Assembly (NCBI RefSeq): GCF_016587435.1
Contig: NZ_BNJJ01000002.1
Span: forward strand, 496,001 to 560,000
Length of the DNA stretch: 64,000 nucleotides
Direction of reading: 5' to 3'
Source: Dictyobacter formicarum
GTDB lineage: Bacteria; Chloroflexota; Ktedonobacteria; Ktedonobacterales; Ktedonobacteraceae
In this document: piece after piece, positions 15,422 to 24,254 of the stretch
How the letters are laid out: the number at the start of each line of letters is the position of its first letter
Position numbering within the stretch: position 1 is the first letter of the stretch
Program-made: the position numbers and the translations under genes
Notes under the pieces: generated by a model
Seen by the model: the letters and a program-made list of their open reading frames with translations, nothing else
Database searches by the model: none
What the model was told of the DNA's origin: nothing

Positions 15422-17650
15422 GTGGTAACGGATAGCAATGAGTTACTAGGGCAGGCGCTGGGAACATGTACACTCCAACGTCTCCTCGGACGCGGCGGTA
15501 TGGGTGCAGTGTATCTGGCGCGACAATCACGTCCACGGCGGATCGTAGCCGTCAAAGTACTTTTACCTGGCATTGTTCTTGAGCAGCGACCACGTAACGA
15601 GTTTCTGGCCCGTTTTCGTCGCGAGGCAGATGCCGTTGCAGCATTGGATCATGTTAATATTATGCCAGTGTATGAATATGGTGAACAGGGCGATCTTGCG
15701 TATCTGGTCATGCCCTATGTCACTGGCGGCACTCTGCGTGAGGTGCTTGAGAAACGCGGCATTCTCTCACTGGAAGAGGTGGTGCCGATTATCGAGCAGG
15801 CAGCCGCCGGACTGGATAGCGCGCACGCACAGAGTATTGTGCACCGCGACTTAAAACCGGGCAATATTCTTTTTCATGCCGATGGTCGCGTTCTGCTAGC
15901 GGACTTCGGCCTGGCCAAGGTGCTGAAAGATGTGACCAATCAGGAAAGTACCAATGGCCATCTTACCAGCATTGGCACTATCGTGGGAACACCGGAATAC
16001 CTTTCACCGGAACAGAGCACTGGCGATACAATCGATTATCGTACCGATGTCTATTCATTAGGGGTGGTACTCTATCAAATGCTGGCTGGTCGCGTGCCTT
16101 TTACCGGTACTTCTCCCGTCGCAGTGGCTATTAAACATACGCTGGAACAGGCCCCTCCAATTACGCGCTTTAATCCACAGGTGCCAAAGAATGTGGAGGC
16201 GGTGGTAATGAAGGCTATGGCGAAATCTCCTAATGATCGCTTTAGCAGCGCTGGCGTCTTTGCGCAGGCATTACGACAGGCCGTAGCGGAAGCGCTGGGA
16301 GATTGCTTCCCTAGCGTTGCTCCTCCTGCTCTTGGTGAGCATATTACCCCCGTGCTGTTGCCGCCATTGACACCAGAAAATAATGCTGAGACGCCGCTTG
16401 AGCCAGCCACAAACAATGATGAGCTACCAGCGGAGGCAATGAAGCATACAGCAGACAAAGAAGAAACTCCAAATCAGGCGATGTCAACGATGCTGATGGA
16501 AAATGAGGAGGAGGATGCTGAGGCTACTGAACCAACCAAAGTTACACCTCGCCTTTCCGAACATACACAGAATCGCTTACAGGCTATGCCTACCGTCATC
16601 ACTGAAATGGATGCTACCATTGCCGATCATGCTCGACCCGAGCCCCTGGCGGTACCATTGGCAAATTCACCCGTTCGTTCGGTCACACCTACAACCAATC
16701 CACCGGCTGCGCGCAATTACCAGGAGGTCGAACCAGCGGCCAGGCAGTCAGAAGTTGCCAGTGAACAACCCCGCCAACAACAATCTGAACAGGCAGCACG
16801 CCAGCCGCAGATTCAGGTCTACCCGGAACGGTTCCCTCGCACCAGCCACCGCCAGGCTGGCGCTACAATGCCACGCTATCTGGTGCTGTCTGGAGCCGTG
16901 CTGGCAGTTATTCTTGTCATTGCAATTGCGAGTGTCATCATCAGCAATCAGCAAGGAAATTCGCCTCAATCCAAACCACCTGGCATCGCGCAGTCTCCAT
17001 CTGCAGCAACCAGGACAGCCACGCCAGCTCCGGGTAAGTCAACACCTCCCGGGAGCACAGTGCATGCCACCTATCCATTGCCTGCGCCCAAAGTGGATGG
17101 CATGGGAAACCTTATCTATGGCACCAACTATCCAGGTACCTGTGATCCTCAGGGTGGTAAATGGCAAAATACGAATATTCAAGCAGTGTGTGGACCAGAC
17201 GAGTTAAGACTGTCAAATCCTGGCTCTGGTGTGGCTGGCACCTTCCTGACTCAGCTTCCCAATGGGCAAACATTGCCTGATAACTATTATATTCAGGCAC
17301 AGGTCAAAATAAATACACCAGGCGGTCAGTTTGGTTTCTACTATCACAATAAATCTGATAGTTACTACACAGTCATGTTCAGCAGTTCTACCTGGACCGC
17401 CAACTATACCGATAAAAACGGCACCCAAAACCAGCTGGCTTCAATAGGATTAAATGGCACCCAGCTAGATGGTACTGCCACGATAGATATCCTTGTGCAG
17501 GGAAGCACCTTTTACTACTATATTAACGGAGTCAAGCAAGGAACCGCCAGCGGTAACTTTGGCGACAGCAACAGCGGTGGCAACATCGGTCTCACCGTCG
17601 CGCCAGGCTCGGATGTCTCGTTCAAAAACGTCGCCATTTATAGCGCCTGA
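15422..17650 (+). CDS. Membrane Ser/Thr protein kinase with extracellular lectin-like domain
   Basis: This is a eukaryotic-type Ser/Thr kinase anchored in the membrane. Residues 15-280 are the kinase domain: glycine loop GRGGMGAVY, Lys45, HRDLKPGN (Asp143) and DFGLAK (Asp161). A Pro/Glu-rich linker follows, then one membrane helix (about 484-506). A Thr/Pro linker and an outer beta-sandwich domain end the protein; the segments GQFGFYYHNKSDSYYTV and GGNIGLTVAPGSDVSFKNV resemble the concanavalin-like (DUF1080/LamG) fold. The GTG start at 15422 has GAGAGGA upstream; the longer TTG start at 15404 is weaker. It probably senses an outside ligand, perhaps a polysaccharide. Targets are unknown. Confidence 0.87.
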   Translation: MVTDSNELLGQALGTCTLQRLLGRGGMGAVYLARQSRPRRIVAVKVLLPGIVLEQRPRNEFLARFRREADAVAALDHVNIMPVYEYGEQGDLAYLVMPYVTGGTLREVLEKRGILSLEEVVPIIEQAAAGLDSAHAQSIVHRDLKPGNILFHADGRVLLADFGLAKVLKDVTNQESTNGHLTSIGTIVGTPEYLSPEQSTGDTIDYRTDVYSLGVVLYQMLAGRVPFTGTSPVAVAIKHTLEQAPPITRFNPQVPKNVEAVVMKAMAKSPNDRFSSAGVFAQALRQAVAEALGDCFPSVAPPALGEHITPVLLPPLTPENNAETPLEPATNNDELPAEAMKHTADKEETPNQAMSTMLMENEEEDAEATEPTKVTPRLSEHTQNRLQAMPTVITEMDATIADHARPEPLAVPLANSPVRSVTPTTNPPAARNYQEVEPAARQSEVASEQPRQQQSEQAARQPQIQVYPERFPRTSHRQAGATMPRYLVLSGAVLAVILVIAIASVIISNQQGNSPQSKPPGIAQSPSAATRTATPAPGKSTPPGSTVHATYPLPAPKVDGMGNLIYGTNYPGTCDPQGGKWQNTNIQAVCGPDELRLSNPGSGVAGTFLTQLPNGQTLPDNYYIQAQVKINTPGGQFGFYYHNKSDSYYTVMFSSSTWTANYTDKNGTQNQLASIGLNGTQLDGTATIDILVQGSTFYYYINGVKQGTASGNFGDSNSGGNIGLTVAPGSDVSFKNVAIYSA

Positions 17651-17665
17651 TCGTTGATAATAAAC

Positions 17666-17710
17666 CAAACAGGCCTCGCTAACAGATAAGATGTTAGCGA
17701 GGCCTGTTTG
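17666..17710. terminator. Bidirectional terminator between kinase and ribY
   Basis: A perfect 18-bp stem (17666-17683 with 17693-17710) with a 9-base loop and A/T-rich edges lies between converging genes. Confidence 0.88.
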
Positions 17711-17723
17711 ATAAAGGCTACCT

Positions 17724-18749
17724 TTACTTATTGGTATAGATCTGTGAAAGGTTATCAACTGGAGCGATCATTTTCTGCGCCACCAGAAATTTTTCGGTCG
17801 ATTGCCAGATCGCTGGATCGTTATACCCCAGTTTGCCATTACCCTGGTAAATAGGGATAGTGTATTTCAACACCGCCAATGCTTGATCGGCATTCATGCC
17901 AGGCACATAGCTTTTACTGATATCTACCGCCTTCTGCGGATCAGCAATGACGTCTTTCAAACCTTTAATGGTGGCATCAACAAAGGCGCGCACGGTCTGC
18001 GGCTGGTTGGTATAGATATCCTGGGTGGTAATAATGCCGTTAGAGATCAGCGGCACATAATCTGAAACTGCAAAGGTGCGCACATTAAAACCATTACGCT
18101 CCAGCTGCAAGGGCTCGTTATTGGAGTAACCAACGACGGCATCGACTTTATGCGATATCATGGCTGAGACCTGATTAAAACCAATCGACTGCAGCTTAAC
18201 ATCAGATGGTGTAAGTTTACCGGCCTGTAACAGGGCTAACAGTCCAGTGTGTGTTGACCCAAAAGGTCCTGGCTCACCGATTGTATGGCCTTTTAAATCG
18301 GCCAGGGTTTGAATAGGGGAGTCTTTAGGTACAATGAGACTTACAGGATATTTCTGAAAAATAGTCGAGACGTCTACCGCCTGTAGATTTTTATTTTTAT
18401 CATGGGCCACCAGCAATTCGTCACCACTGGCAAAAACAAAGTTATTCTTTCCCGCGGCCATGGTGCCGATCAGGTCGGTGACAATACCATGATTGAAAGT
18501 GACATTTAAGCCTGCATCTTTATAATATCCCTTGCTTTGCGCAACGTAAAAAGGAGCAAACTGGATATCCGGATTGTATCCCAGACCAATCGAAATACTT
18601 TTCAATGTTTTGTCCGTACTACCACTGGAGTTGCTATTACTATTATTTGCTGCCCCTGATTCTCCACAGGCGGCCAGTAACACGGTGCATAATACAACGA
18701 GTGCCATCAGTTTCCAGGTCACAGATAAACGATGAGATGTTAATGACAT
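17724..18749 (-). CDS. ribY: Riboflavin ABC transporter substrate-binding lipoprotein RibY (NMT1/THI5-like)
   Basis: This is a 341-residue periplasmic-type binding protein of the NMT1/THI5 fold. A lipoprotein signal with lipobox LLAAC leads into a Ser/Asn/Gly-rich linker and then LGYNPDIQFAPFYVAQSKGY, typical of thiamine-precursor-like binding proteins. It lies downstream of ribX in a transcript that begins with an FMN riboswitch. That arrangement, known from Chloroflexi as RibXY, points to riboflavin rather than a thiamine precursor as ligand. No ATPase gene accompanies the pair. The fold is certain; the ligand is inferred from the riboswitch. Confidence 0.85.
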   Translation of the reverse strand: MSLTSHRLSVTWKLMALVVLCTVLLAACGESGAANNSNSNSSGSTDKTLKSISIGLGYNPDIQFAPFYVAQSKGYYKDAGLNVTFNHGIVTDLIGTMAAGKNNFVFASGDELLVAHDKNKNLQAVDVSTIFQKYPVSLIVPKDSPIQTLADLKGHTIGEPGPFGSTHTGLLALLQAGKLTPSDVKLQSIGFNQVSAMISHKVDAVVGYSNNEPLQLERNGFNVRTFAVSDYVPLISNGIITTQDIYTNQPQTVRAFVDATIKGLKDVIADPQKAVDISKSYVPGMNADQALAVLKYTIPIYQGNGKLGYNDPAIWQSTEKFLVAQKMIAPVDNLSQIYTNK

Positions 18750-18824
18750 CGAGATGATTTCTGCCTTTCAATTCGTTTTAAGGACATTAGAATAGGGCTA
18801 CTCAGCCTGCTTACTATCCTACTA

Positions 18825-18856
18825 AGGGAACAATATGCATGGGCATATTGTTCCCT
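18825..18856. other. Intercistronic hairpin between ribX and ribY
   Basis: A perfect 14-bp stem (AGGGAACAATATGC, 18825-18838, with 18843-18856) and an ATGG loop fill most of the 125-base gap between the two genes. There is no T-run, so it is more likely to set relative expression or mRNA stability than to end transcription. Confidence 0.6.
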
Positions 18857-18874
18857 ACCACAATGATGTTGTCA

Positions 18875-19792
18875 TTAATAGATTATTTCTGCCAGCTTGA
18901 TGAGTAGCCAGGTGGCACTGTAGTAAAGGGCTGCCAGTATCGCCAGGATAATTACGGTAGCAAACATAAAGGACATGTTGTACTGGTGCAGGGCCATCTG
19001 GATCAAGGCACCCAGACCTTTGTCGGGACTACAGAAAAATTCCCCTACCAGCGCCCCGGTAATTGAGAGTGTGAGACCAGTACGCACTGCCGCCAGAACG
19101 GCAGGTAGCGCCAGAGGAAACTCAATGTAGGATAGTAAAGAAAGGCCCGATGCTCCTTCTAGTCGCGCTGCATCCAATAATTCACGCTCAATGGTCTGAA
19201 CACCAAATATAGTGTTAATGACCATGGGGAAAAGCACGACCAGCATACATATGATCGTTACAGGCAACGGCCCGGTATTAAACCAGAGAAACAGGAAAGG
19301 AGCCAGCACAATGGCCGGGATCGCCTGACCAGCTGACAGATATGGCTGCAACATATTGGCCAGAAATCGCGATTTGGCGACTCCATAGCCTAGCGGCAAC
19401 GCCACGATTACACCCAATAAAAAGCCTGCCAGGCTTTCCTGCACAGTAATGAGAATATGTTCCCAGTACAAGCCCCCGGTTAATCCATCAATCAGGCTGG
19501 CAAACACATCTTTGGGAGGAGGTAGGATAAACGCGTTGATGCGCCCGGTGGCTGTGGTGATATACCAGGCGAACAATAGTAATATGCCTAAAACAATAGG
19601 AGGCAAAAGATTCCAGATGGTATTTAACTTTTTCCAGGACCGCTCCTGCCGGGCCGCTCCCGCATCCTTTGCGCTCTGTTTAGCGGACCCAGCACGACGA
19701 TTTTTGCGCACGTCCAGTTGCGCGCCATCAGTTCTTGAAGTTGTGGCACTCATAAGAATTGATATCCCTCGGTTCTTAGCTAATACTGACAT
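18875..19792 (-). CDS. ribX: Riboflavin ABC transporter permease RibX
   Basis: This is an inner-membrane permease of the BPD_transp_1 type, with about six membrane helices after a basic cytoplasmic N-terminus. The EAA loop for the ATPase is visible as ERELLDAARLEGASGLSLLSYIEFPLALPAV. It is the first gene behind the FMN riboswitch and would form the channel for the RibY ligand. Two starts are possible: 19792 (AGGTGA close upstream) and 19753 (GAGGGA 11 bases upstream); the longer is kept. The ATP-hydrolysing subunit is missing here and must come from elsewhere in the genome. Confidence 0.84.
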   Translation of the reverse strand: MSVLAKNRGISILMSATTSRTDGAQLDVRKNRRAGSAKQSAKDAGAARQERSWKKLNTIWNLLPPIVLGILLLFAWYITTATGRINAFILPPPKDVFASLIDGLTGGLYWEHILITVQESLAGFLLGVIVALPLGYGVAKSRFLANMLQPYLSAGQAIPAIVLAPFLFLWFNTGPLPVTIICMLVVLFPMVINTIFGVQTIERELLDAARLEGASGLSLLSYIEFPLALPAVLAAVRTGLTLSITGALVGEFFCSPDKGLGALIQMALHQYNMSFMFATVIILAILAALYYSATWLLIKLAEIIY

Positions 19793-19953
19793 TCACTCAC
19801 CTGAAAAAGGATAAAAGAGTGTGATGTCAATTCAACTAACCCAGGGGGACATATGAGGGAGATGTGATTAAACCATATATGAGGTGTGGATATACGAAAA
19901 CACCCCATCCGCTACTAACACGCTCATTGCGCATAGCGATGGTTCACATTATA

Positions 19954-20108
19954 ACCTTCTCCCATCCGGACTATACCGTCGGCTTCGGCTTCTCACCGAA
20001 TCTGTTCGCCATTGATCAAGAAGCAATCAATGGCAAACTCGCGGGCTCGACATAATCTAATATACTATGCCATACCGCCGGTAGGGAATTTCACCCTGCC
20101 CCGAAGGT
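19954..20108 (-). promoter_or_regulatory. FMN riboswitch (RFN element)
   Basis: On the minus strand the conserved RFN blocks appear in order: CTTCGGGGCAGGGTGAAATT, ACCGGCGGTA, AGCCCGCGAG, GGTGAGAAGCCGAAGCCGAC and AGTCCGGATGGGAGAAGG. The closing stem P1 is ACCTTC (20108-20103) with GAAGGT (19959-19954). A 9-bp bulged stem (CCATCGCTA with TAGCGGATGG, about 19949-19912) lies just downstream, followed by GTTTTC, and may be the expression platform. It controls ribX-ribY. Confidence 0.96.
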
Positions 20109-20121
20109 CTTATTTGTGGTT

Positions 20122-20151
20122 ATTATGCCATATACAAGTCGAAATATGCAA
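20122..20151 (-). promoter_or_regulatory. Promoter of the FMN riboswitch-ribXY transcript
   Basis: TTGCAT (20151-20146), an 18-base spacer and CATAAT (20127-20122) would start transcription about 6 bases ahead of the aptamer. Confidence 0.65.
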
Positions 20152-20168
20152 GTGCTTATGTTGTTATT

Positions 20169-20906
20169 CTAACGGTTTTCGACACGATGATATTCTTCGG
20201 CATAAGTATAGCCGTACTTTTGACCTGTCTGGGCATCAAGGTCGCGCAGAAATTTTTCCAACTCTGTAAAGCCCTCCCCCACTTGACTGACATGCGCCCG
20301 TAGAGCAGCGAGCTTAAGATCAATAGTTGAGGAAATATCGATACTATGGTTTTGTACTGGCGCGCCTGTTATATATACTTCCGATACTTTGTGGGGCCGC
20401 AATCCTTCATCCAGCAATTCGGGAAAATCCCAGGGATTTTGGGAAGCGGGATAGATAGCGGACAGCGTGGCCTCTCCAGCTGCCAGGTGATCGGGATGGT
20501 AACGAGGGATGATCAGCTCAGGCGTCCAGGTGCGTTCAGGTGACTGGCAGATCACGCGTGAGGGACGATAAATACGCAGTTGACGCACAATAGCACGGCG
20601 TAGATCCAGGTCAGGCTGCAAACAGCCATCTGGATAATCTAAAAAGATTACGTCCTTAACGCCCAGGATTCTGGCTGCGGCCCGCTGCTCTTCCATCCGC
20701 GTCTGACTTACCCAGCGCCGCGCATCCTGGCTAACGTCAGTGGCACTATCGGGACCACCACCGCTGGCATCGGTGCAGATGACGAAATAAACATCCCAGC
20801 CCTCACGCGCCCAGAGCGCCGCGGTACCCGCACTATCAAACTCTGCATCATCCGGATGAGCTACCACCACCATTGCTACTTTCTGTTGTTCTTCTTGCAT
20901 AGTCAT
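20169..20906 (-). CDS. PIG-L/LmbE family N-acetylglucosaminyl deacetylase
   Basis: This is a zinc-dependent deacetylase of the PIG-L family (245 residues). The metal site is visible as AHPDDAEFDSAG near the N-terminus and HPDHLAAGEA later. Members remove acetyl groups from GlcNAc-containing lipids, bacillithiol or mycothiol precursors, or antibiotics. No thiol-ligase gene lies nearby, so the substrate stays open. The gene ends just upstream of the ribX leader promoter on the same strand but has its own unit. Confidence 0.85.
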   Translation of the reverse strand: MTMQEEQQKVAMVVVAHPDDAEFDSAGTAALWAREGWDVYFVICTDASGGGPDSATDVSQDARRWVSQTRMEEQRAAARILGVKDVIFLDYPDGCLQPDLDLRRAIVRQLRIYRPSRVICQSPERTWTPELIIPRYHPDHLAAGEATLSAIYPASQNPWDFPELLDEGLRPHKVSEVYITGAPVQNHSIDISSTIDLKLAALRAHVSQVGEGFTELEKFLRDLDAQTGQKYGYTYAEEYHRVENR

Positions 20907-21136
20907 CTTCTTTCATTTCTGTTTTTTAATACGCTCGACTCACTGCCTATCAAAAAAGCGGAAACGCCCGCAAAGGGTTGCCCACAAACAGCTTCTTATT
21001 CATCTACACCGCTTGTAAGTTACACCTTTCGGGCGATCTTTCCTGCTTACGTGATCAGAAAAAACTGTTGCCGCACAACACGGTATCACCTGATCAGTCA
21101 GGCATTGCCTGGCATCTATGTATTGTACACTATGAG

Positions 21137-21499
21137 TTAATCATCATTCTTGGCAAGCACTAATAACAAGCCCCCCAGTAAAGAGAGGTTTTTGAAAAAT
21201 TGTACTTGTTGGGCGGCACGTGCTGCTGGCGTCTCTTCTTTCCAGAAGGGATGCCCCACCAGCGTTGTGGCGACCAATGAACCAAGCAACGCAGTGGCAG
21301 AAAGTTTTGGTAGCACGTCTGCGGCCAACGCTGCTCCTGCGACTACCATTACAGCACCATTTAAAATAGTGGCCTGGCGTGGCTGCGGCAAACCAGCTGC
21401 CTCTACTTTTTGTACTCGACCTCCCGGCTCGGCAAAAGTTCCAGCGCCACCAATAATAAAGATAGAACCTAGCAGTAATTGCCCCAGAGTTTTAAGCAT
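21137..21499 (-). CDS. DoxX family membrane protein
   Basis: This is a small (120-residue) four-helix membrane protein of the DoxX type. The first helix LGQLLLGSIFIIGGAGTF and the following basic loop with AAGLPQPR are characteristic. Some DoxX proteins take part in oxidative-stress complexes, but the role here is unknown. Two near-identical palindromes lie 58-104 bases upstream of the start and suggest control by a dedicated repressor. Confidence 0.82.
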   Translation of the reverse strand: MLKTLGQLLLGSIFIIGGAGTFAEPGGRVQKVEAAGLPQPRQATILNGAVMVVAGAALAADVLPKLSATALLGSLVATTLVGHPFWKEETPAARAAQQVQFFKNLSLLGGLLLVLAKNDD

Positions 21500-21556
21500 A
21501 TCATTACTCTCAATTCTTCACATCAGAAGGAACTATTCAAACGCAATACTAACATT

Positions 21557-21603
21557 CTCTTCTATAGAGAGCAAGCAATTTCGCCTGCTCTCTATAGAGA
21601 GCA
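21557..21603 (-). promoter_or_regulatory. Twin operator-like palindromes upstream of doxX
   Basis: A perfect 18-bp palindrome TGCTCTCTATAGAGAGCA (21586-21603) and an imperfect copy CTCTTCTATAGAGAGCA (21557-21573) have centres exactly 30 bp apart, about three helical turns. The rest of the 333-base gap (21500-21832) shows no gene. Confidence 0.65.
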
Positions 21604-21832
21604 CAATTCCAGGACCAACGGTTTCATACCCTTGCTTCCTTCCTAACTCCCAGGTATCACCTCTTTTCATACGATATCTAGCAGGCAATTTGATAAGGTG
21701 CCCAATTCATATTGTACTCTTAGCCTTATATGCACCAGAACAATGGAACTTCAGTTGTGATAAATGTGTCTTCCCTACAATGCTCAAACACATCAAAAAT
21801 GCATATTTTATCGACTGGAGGCTAAATGATTT

Positions 21833-22687
21833 ATGCACAACCATGACAGCAAGCAACAACCTTTTGTTACACCGCTACGCTGCTTTCGCATATTACACAA
21901 ACCTGTGTTCATCTCTGTAATCTTTTGTAGCTTACTGCTGATACTGGCAACCTGCGGACAAAATGTTCCAAATCAACCAGGGGTTGCCAATGTGGCACCT
22001 CCAATGACGAAGCGACTTACCACACAAGAAGATGGTGTTATATCGTTTAACGCATTCACTTCTTATGCCACAGCATTACGCACCGTAACCAATCTAGGGT
22101 TACAACTAGCTCTGTTCTGCTCTGGCCCGACCATGCCCTGGCAACCAATAGGAGCAAAAGATGATTTTAAGGTCACGCATGGCGTCAGTACTTCTGGTAA
22201 AATAGGTGAAACGCCCACGGTGACATATGAAACCAACTTGCCAACCATGGTTGTCATGACGACACCATTGACACCAGCAGATTGGCAAAATCGCTTGCGT
22301 GCTAGCTCTGGAGTGGCAAAAATCGAACATCTTCATGCCATCAATTGCCCTGCGATACCTTCCAAATTACCATCCGGGTTAGTGGGATCTCTGCCGCAAA
22401 GGCAGGTAGGTACTTATGTTCATATACATTTTGCGCCTGGCGTAAACTATGATGATGCCCTGTATACAATACAAAACAATGGTTTTCGTCTGGCTAATTA
22501 TTGTTATGAACATGAGCCAGGACAGCCAGCCGACTGGTCGCCAATGAGTCAGGACCAGCCGTTCGCTCGCACCCATACTCTGGTCGTGGCAACAACAATA
22601 CTATCGCCAACAGATTGGGCCAAACGCATAGCACGGACTAAAGGCATTACATCTTTGCAGTATCCATTTTCAAGTACTTGCTCCTAA
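21833..22687 (+). CDS. Lipoprotein with two tandem copies of an unrecognised domain
   Basis: I do not recognise the family. A hydrophobic signal (residues about 27-41) ends in a lipobox-like ILATCGQN, so the mature protein is probably tethered outside the membrane at Cys42. The rest consists of two similar halves of about 100 residues. Half one runs from FTSYATALRTVTNLGLQLALFC to HLHAINCP; half two runs from GVNYDDALYTIQNNGFRLANYC to SSTCS. Both contain a Leu-Ala-x-x-C helix end, a Thr-rich strand, then TPADW or SPTDW followed by a basic helix, and both close with a Cys. The paired cysteines suggest one disulfide per half. Function unknown. A typical Shine-Dalgarno GGAGG is 11 bases upstream. 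Confidence 0.75.
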   Translation: MHNHDSKQQPFVTPLRCFRILHKPVFISVIFCSLLLILATCGQNVPNQPGVANVAPPMTKRLTTQEDGVISFNAFTSYATALRTVTNLGLQLALFCSGPTMPWQPIGAKDDFKVTHGVSTSGKIGETPTVTYETNLPTMVVMTTPLTPADWQNRLRASSGVAKIEHLHAINCPAIPSKLPSGLVGSLPQRQVGTYVHIHFAPGVNYDDALYTIQNNGFRLANYCYEHEPGQPADWSPMSQDQPFARTHTLVVATTILSPTDWAKRIARTKGITSLQYPFSSTCS

Positions 22688-22737
22688 GGAATTGCTTGCT
22701 CATCAGCTTTCCCTCCGAGATGGCGAGCATCTGTTGC

Positions 22738-22767
22738 TTGGCAGGACCTCTTCAGAAGGGATATAAT
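22738..22767 (+). promoter_or_regulatory. Promoter of the F420 gene cluster
   Basis: TTGGCA (22738-22743), an 18-base spacer and a perfect TATAAT (22762-22767) stand 18 bases ahead of the cofE start, whose Shine-Dalgarno is AAGGAGG. Confidence 0.78.
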
Positions 22768-22785
22768 ATTTTCACAAGGAGGCCT

Positions 22786-23553
22786 ATGAGCACAGAACTA
22801 CGTATTATACCGATTACCGGTATTGGTGAGATTGACCCGGGCATTGACCTGGGAGTTCTCATTTATAAAGCATTACAAGAACAGCAACTAACGCTAGAAG
22901 CAGGCGATGTGCTGGTGGTGACGCAAAAAATTGTTTCAAAAGCAGAGGGGCGTCTGGTCAATCTAGAGACGATTGAGCCATCGGAGTTTGCAAAGGCTTT
23001 TGCAGAACGTAATCAAAAGGATGCACGCCATGTAGAAGTGGTACTGCGCGAGAGTAAGCGTATTGCGCGCATGGATCGTGGCGTGATAATTAGCGAGACG
23101 TATCACGGCTTTATTTGTGCCAATGCTGGCGTTGATGAGTCGAATGTCGAGGGTGGCGAGTTCCTGACATTGTTGCCAGTGGATTCGGATGCATCGGCCC
23201 GCCGGATTCGGGGTCGTTTACAGGAGTTACAGTATGAGCAGCAGCCGCTGGATATCGCGGTAATCATTTCTGATACCTGGGGACGCGCCTGGCGCAATGG
23301 CCAGGTGAATATGGCCATCGGGATCGCAGGTATGGAGGCGATGGCCGATTATCGAGGACAACACGATGCGTATGGTTATGAAATGCGCGCCAGTATGATC
23401 GCGGTAGCCGATGAGTTGTCCTCCGCCGCCGAGCTGGTTATGGGCAAAATCGATCGAGTCCCGGTTGCATTGATCCGTGGCTATCGCTATACTCCAGCAG
23501 AAGGCACCGTACATACATTGACACGCGATAGTGCCACCGATATGTTCCGCTAG
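22786..23553 (+). CDS. cofE: Coenzyme F420-0:L-glutamate ligase
   Basis: CofE adds L-glutamate residues to F420-0 using GTP. The sequence has the family's start RIIPITGIGEIDPGIDLG, the VLVVTQKIVSKAEGR motif, ICANAGVDESNV, and the IISDTWGRAWRNGQVNMAIG nucleotide/metal region. At 255 residues it corresponds to the N-terminal half of actinobacterial FbiB. The start at 22786 has a near-perfect AAGGAGG; the open frame before it is not coding. The nitroreductase that follows matches the other half of FbiB, and cofD and cofC complete the cluster. Confidence 0.94.
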   Translation: MSTELRIIPITGIGEIDPGIDLGVLIYKALQEQQLTLEAGDVLVVTQKIVSKAEGRLVNLETIEPSEFAKAFAERNQKDARHVEVVLRESKRIARMDRGVIISETYHGFICANAGVDESNVEGGEFLTLLPVDSDASARRIRGRLQELQYEQQPLDIAVIISDTWGRAWRNGQVNMAIGIAGMEAMADYRGQHDAYGYEMRASMIAVADELSSAAELVMGKIDRVPVALIRGYRYTPAEGTVHTLTRDSATDMFR

Positions 23554-23577
23554 TCGAGACGGGTCTCATAATATTTC

Positions 23578-24246
23578 ATGAAAGAAACTAACACAACCAA
23601 TGAAAGCGTGACCAGCCGTCCAGTCACCACGCCTGAGCGTGTAGCTGATCTTGCCACGCTGATGCGTAGTCGTCGCAGTGTTCGTCAGTACCAGGATCGT
23701 CCCGTACCACGAGAAATGCTTCTGCAAATGCTTGAGGCGGCTCGCTGGGCTCCATCTCCCCACGGGCGTCAACCCTGGCGGTTTGTAGTTCTGACAAAAC
23801 CAGACATCAAACTACACCTGGCCAATGCAATGGGCGCTACATGGCGGCAAAATCTAGAAATGGATGGGCAACCCGCTGAGATCGTTAACATTCGCCTGGA
23901 AAAATCGTATCAGCGTATTTTACGTGCGCCTGCTCTAATTATTCCCTGCCTCTATCTGGAGGATCTGGATCAGTATTCCGATGCCCGACGGCAGGAAGAT
24001 GAGAAGACGATGGCGGTTCAGAGCATTGGGGCGGCAATCCAGAATATGCTGTTGACCGCCTATGATCTGGGCCTGGATACCGGTTGGATGTGTGCTCCGC
24101 TGTTCTGTCCGGAGGTTGTCTGTGAGGCTCTTGAACTGGACTCACGCTTGATTCCACAGGCACTCATTACTGTCGGCTATGCGGCAGCTGACCCTAAACG
24201 ACGCCCGCGCCTGCCCTTAGATAGTTTAATAGTTCACTTTGATTGA
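23578..24246 (+). CDS. Nitroreductase-family protein, likely dehydro-F420-0 reductase (FbiB C-terminal-like)
   Basis: This is a 222-residue FMN-binding nitroreductase-fold enzyme. It shows the N-terminal RSRRSVRQYQDRPV and the ARWAPSPHGRQPWRF motif, and a C-terminal GYAAADPKRRPR. In Actinobacteria this domain is fused behind CofE as FbiB, where it reduces dehydro-F420-0. Here it is a separate gene 24 bases after cofE and 8 bases before cofD, so the same role is the best inference. A general nitroreductase cannot be ruled out by sequence alone. Confidence 0.85.
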   Translation: MKETNTTNESVTSRPVTTPERVADLATLMRSRRSVRQYQDRPVPREMLLQMLEAARWAPSPHGRQPWRFVVLTKPDIKLHLANAMGATWRQNLEMDGQPAEIVNIRLEKSYQRILRAPALIIPCLYLEDLDQYSDARRQEDEKTMAVQSIGAAIQNMLLTAYDLGLDTGWMCAPLFCPEVVCEALELDSRLIPQALITVGYAAADPKRRPRLPLDSLIVHFD

Positions 24247-24254
24247 GGTAACGT

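Noticed and set aside
21825..21845. Six-codon frame MIYAQP with a Shine-Dalgarno sequence overlapping the lipoprotein start
   Set aside because: A leader peptide is possible, but nothing distinguishes it from chance, and the same Shine-Dalgarno can serve the lipoprotein.
21150..21920. 256-codon open frame on the plus strand
   Set aside because: Its first half is the reverse complement of doxX and it overlaps the lipoprotein start; it shows no domain.
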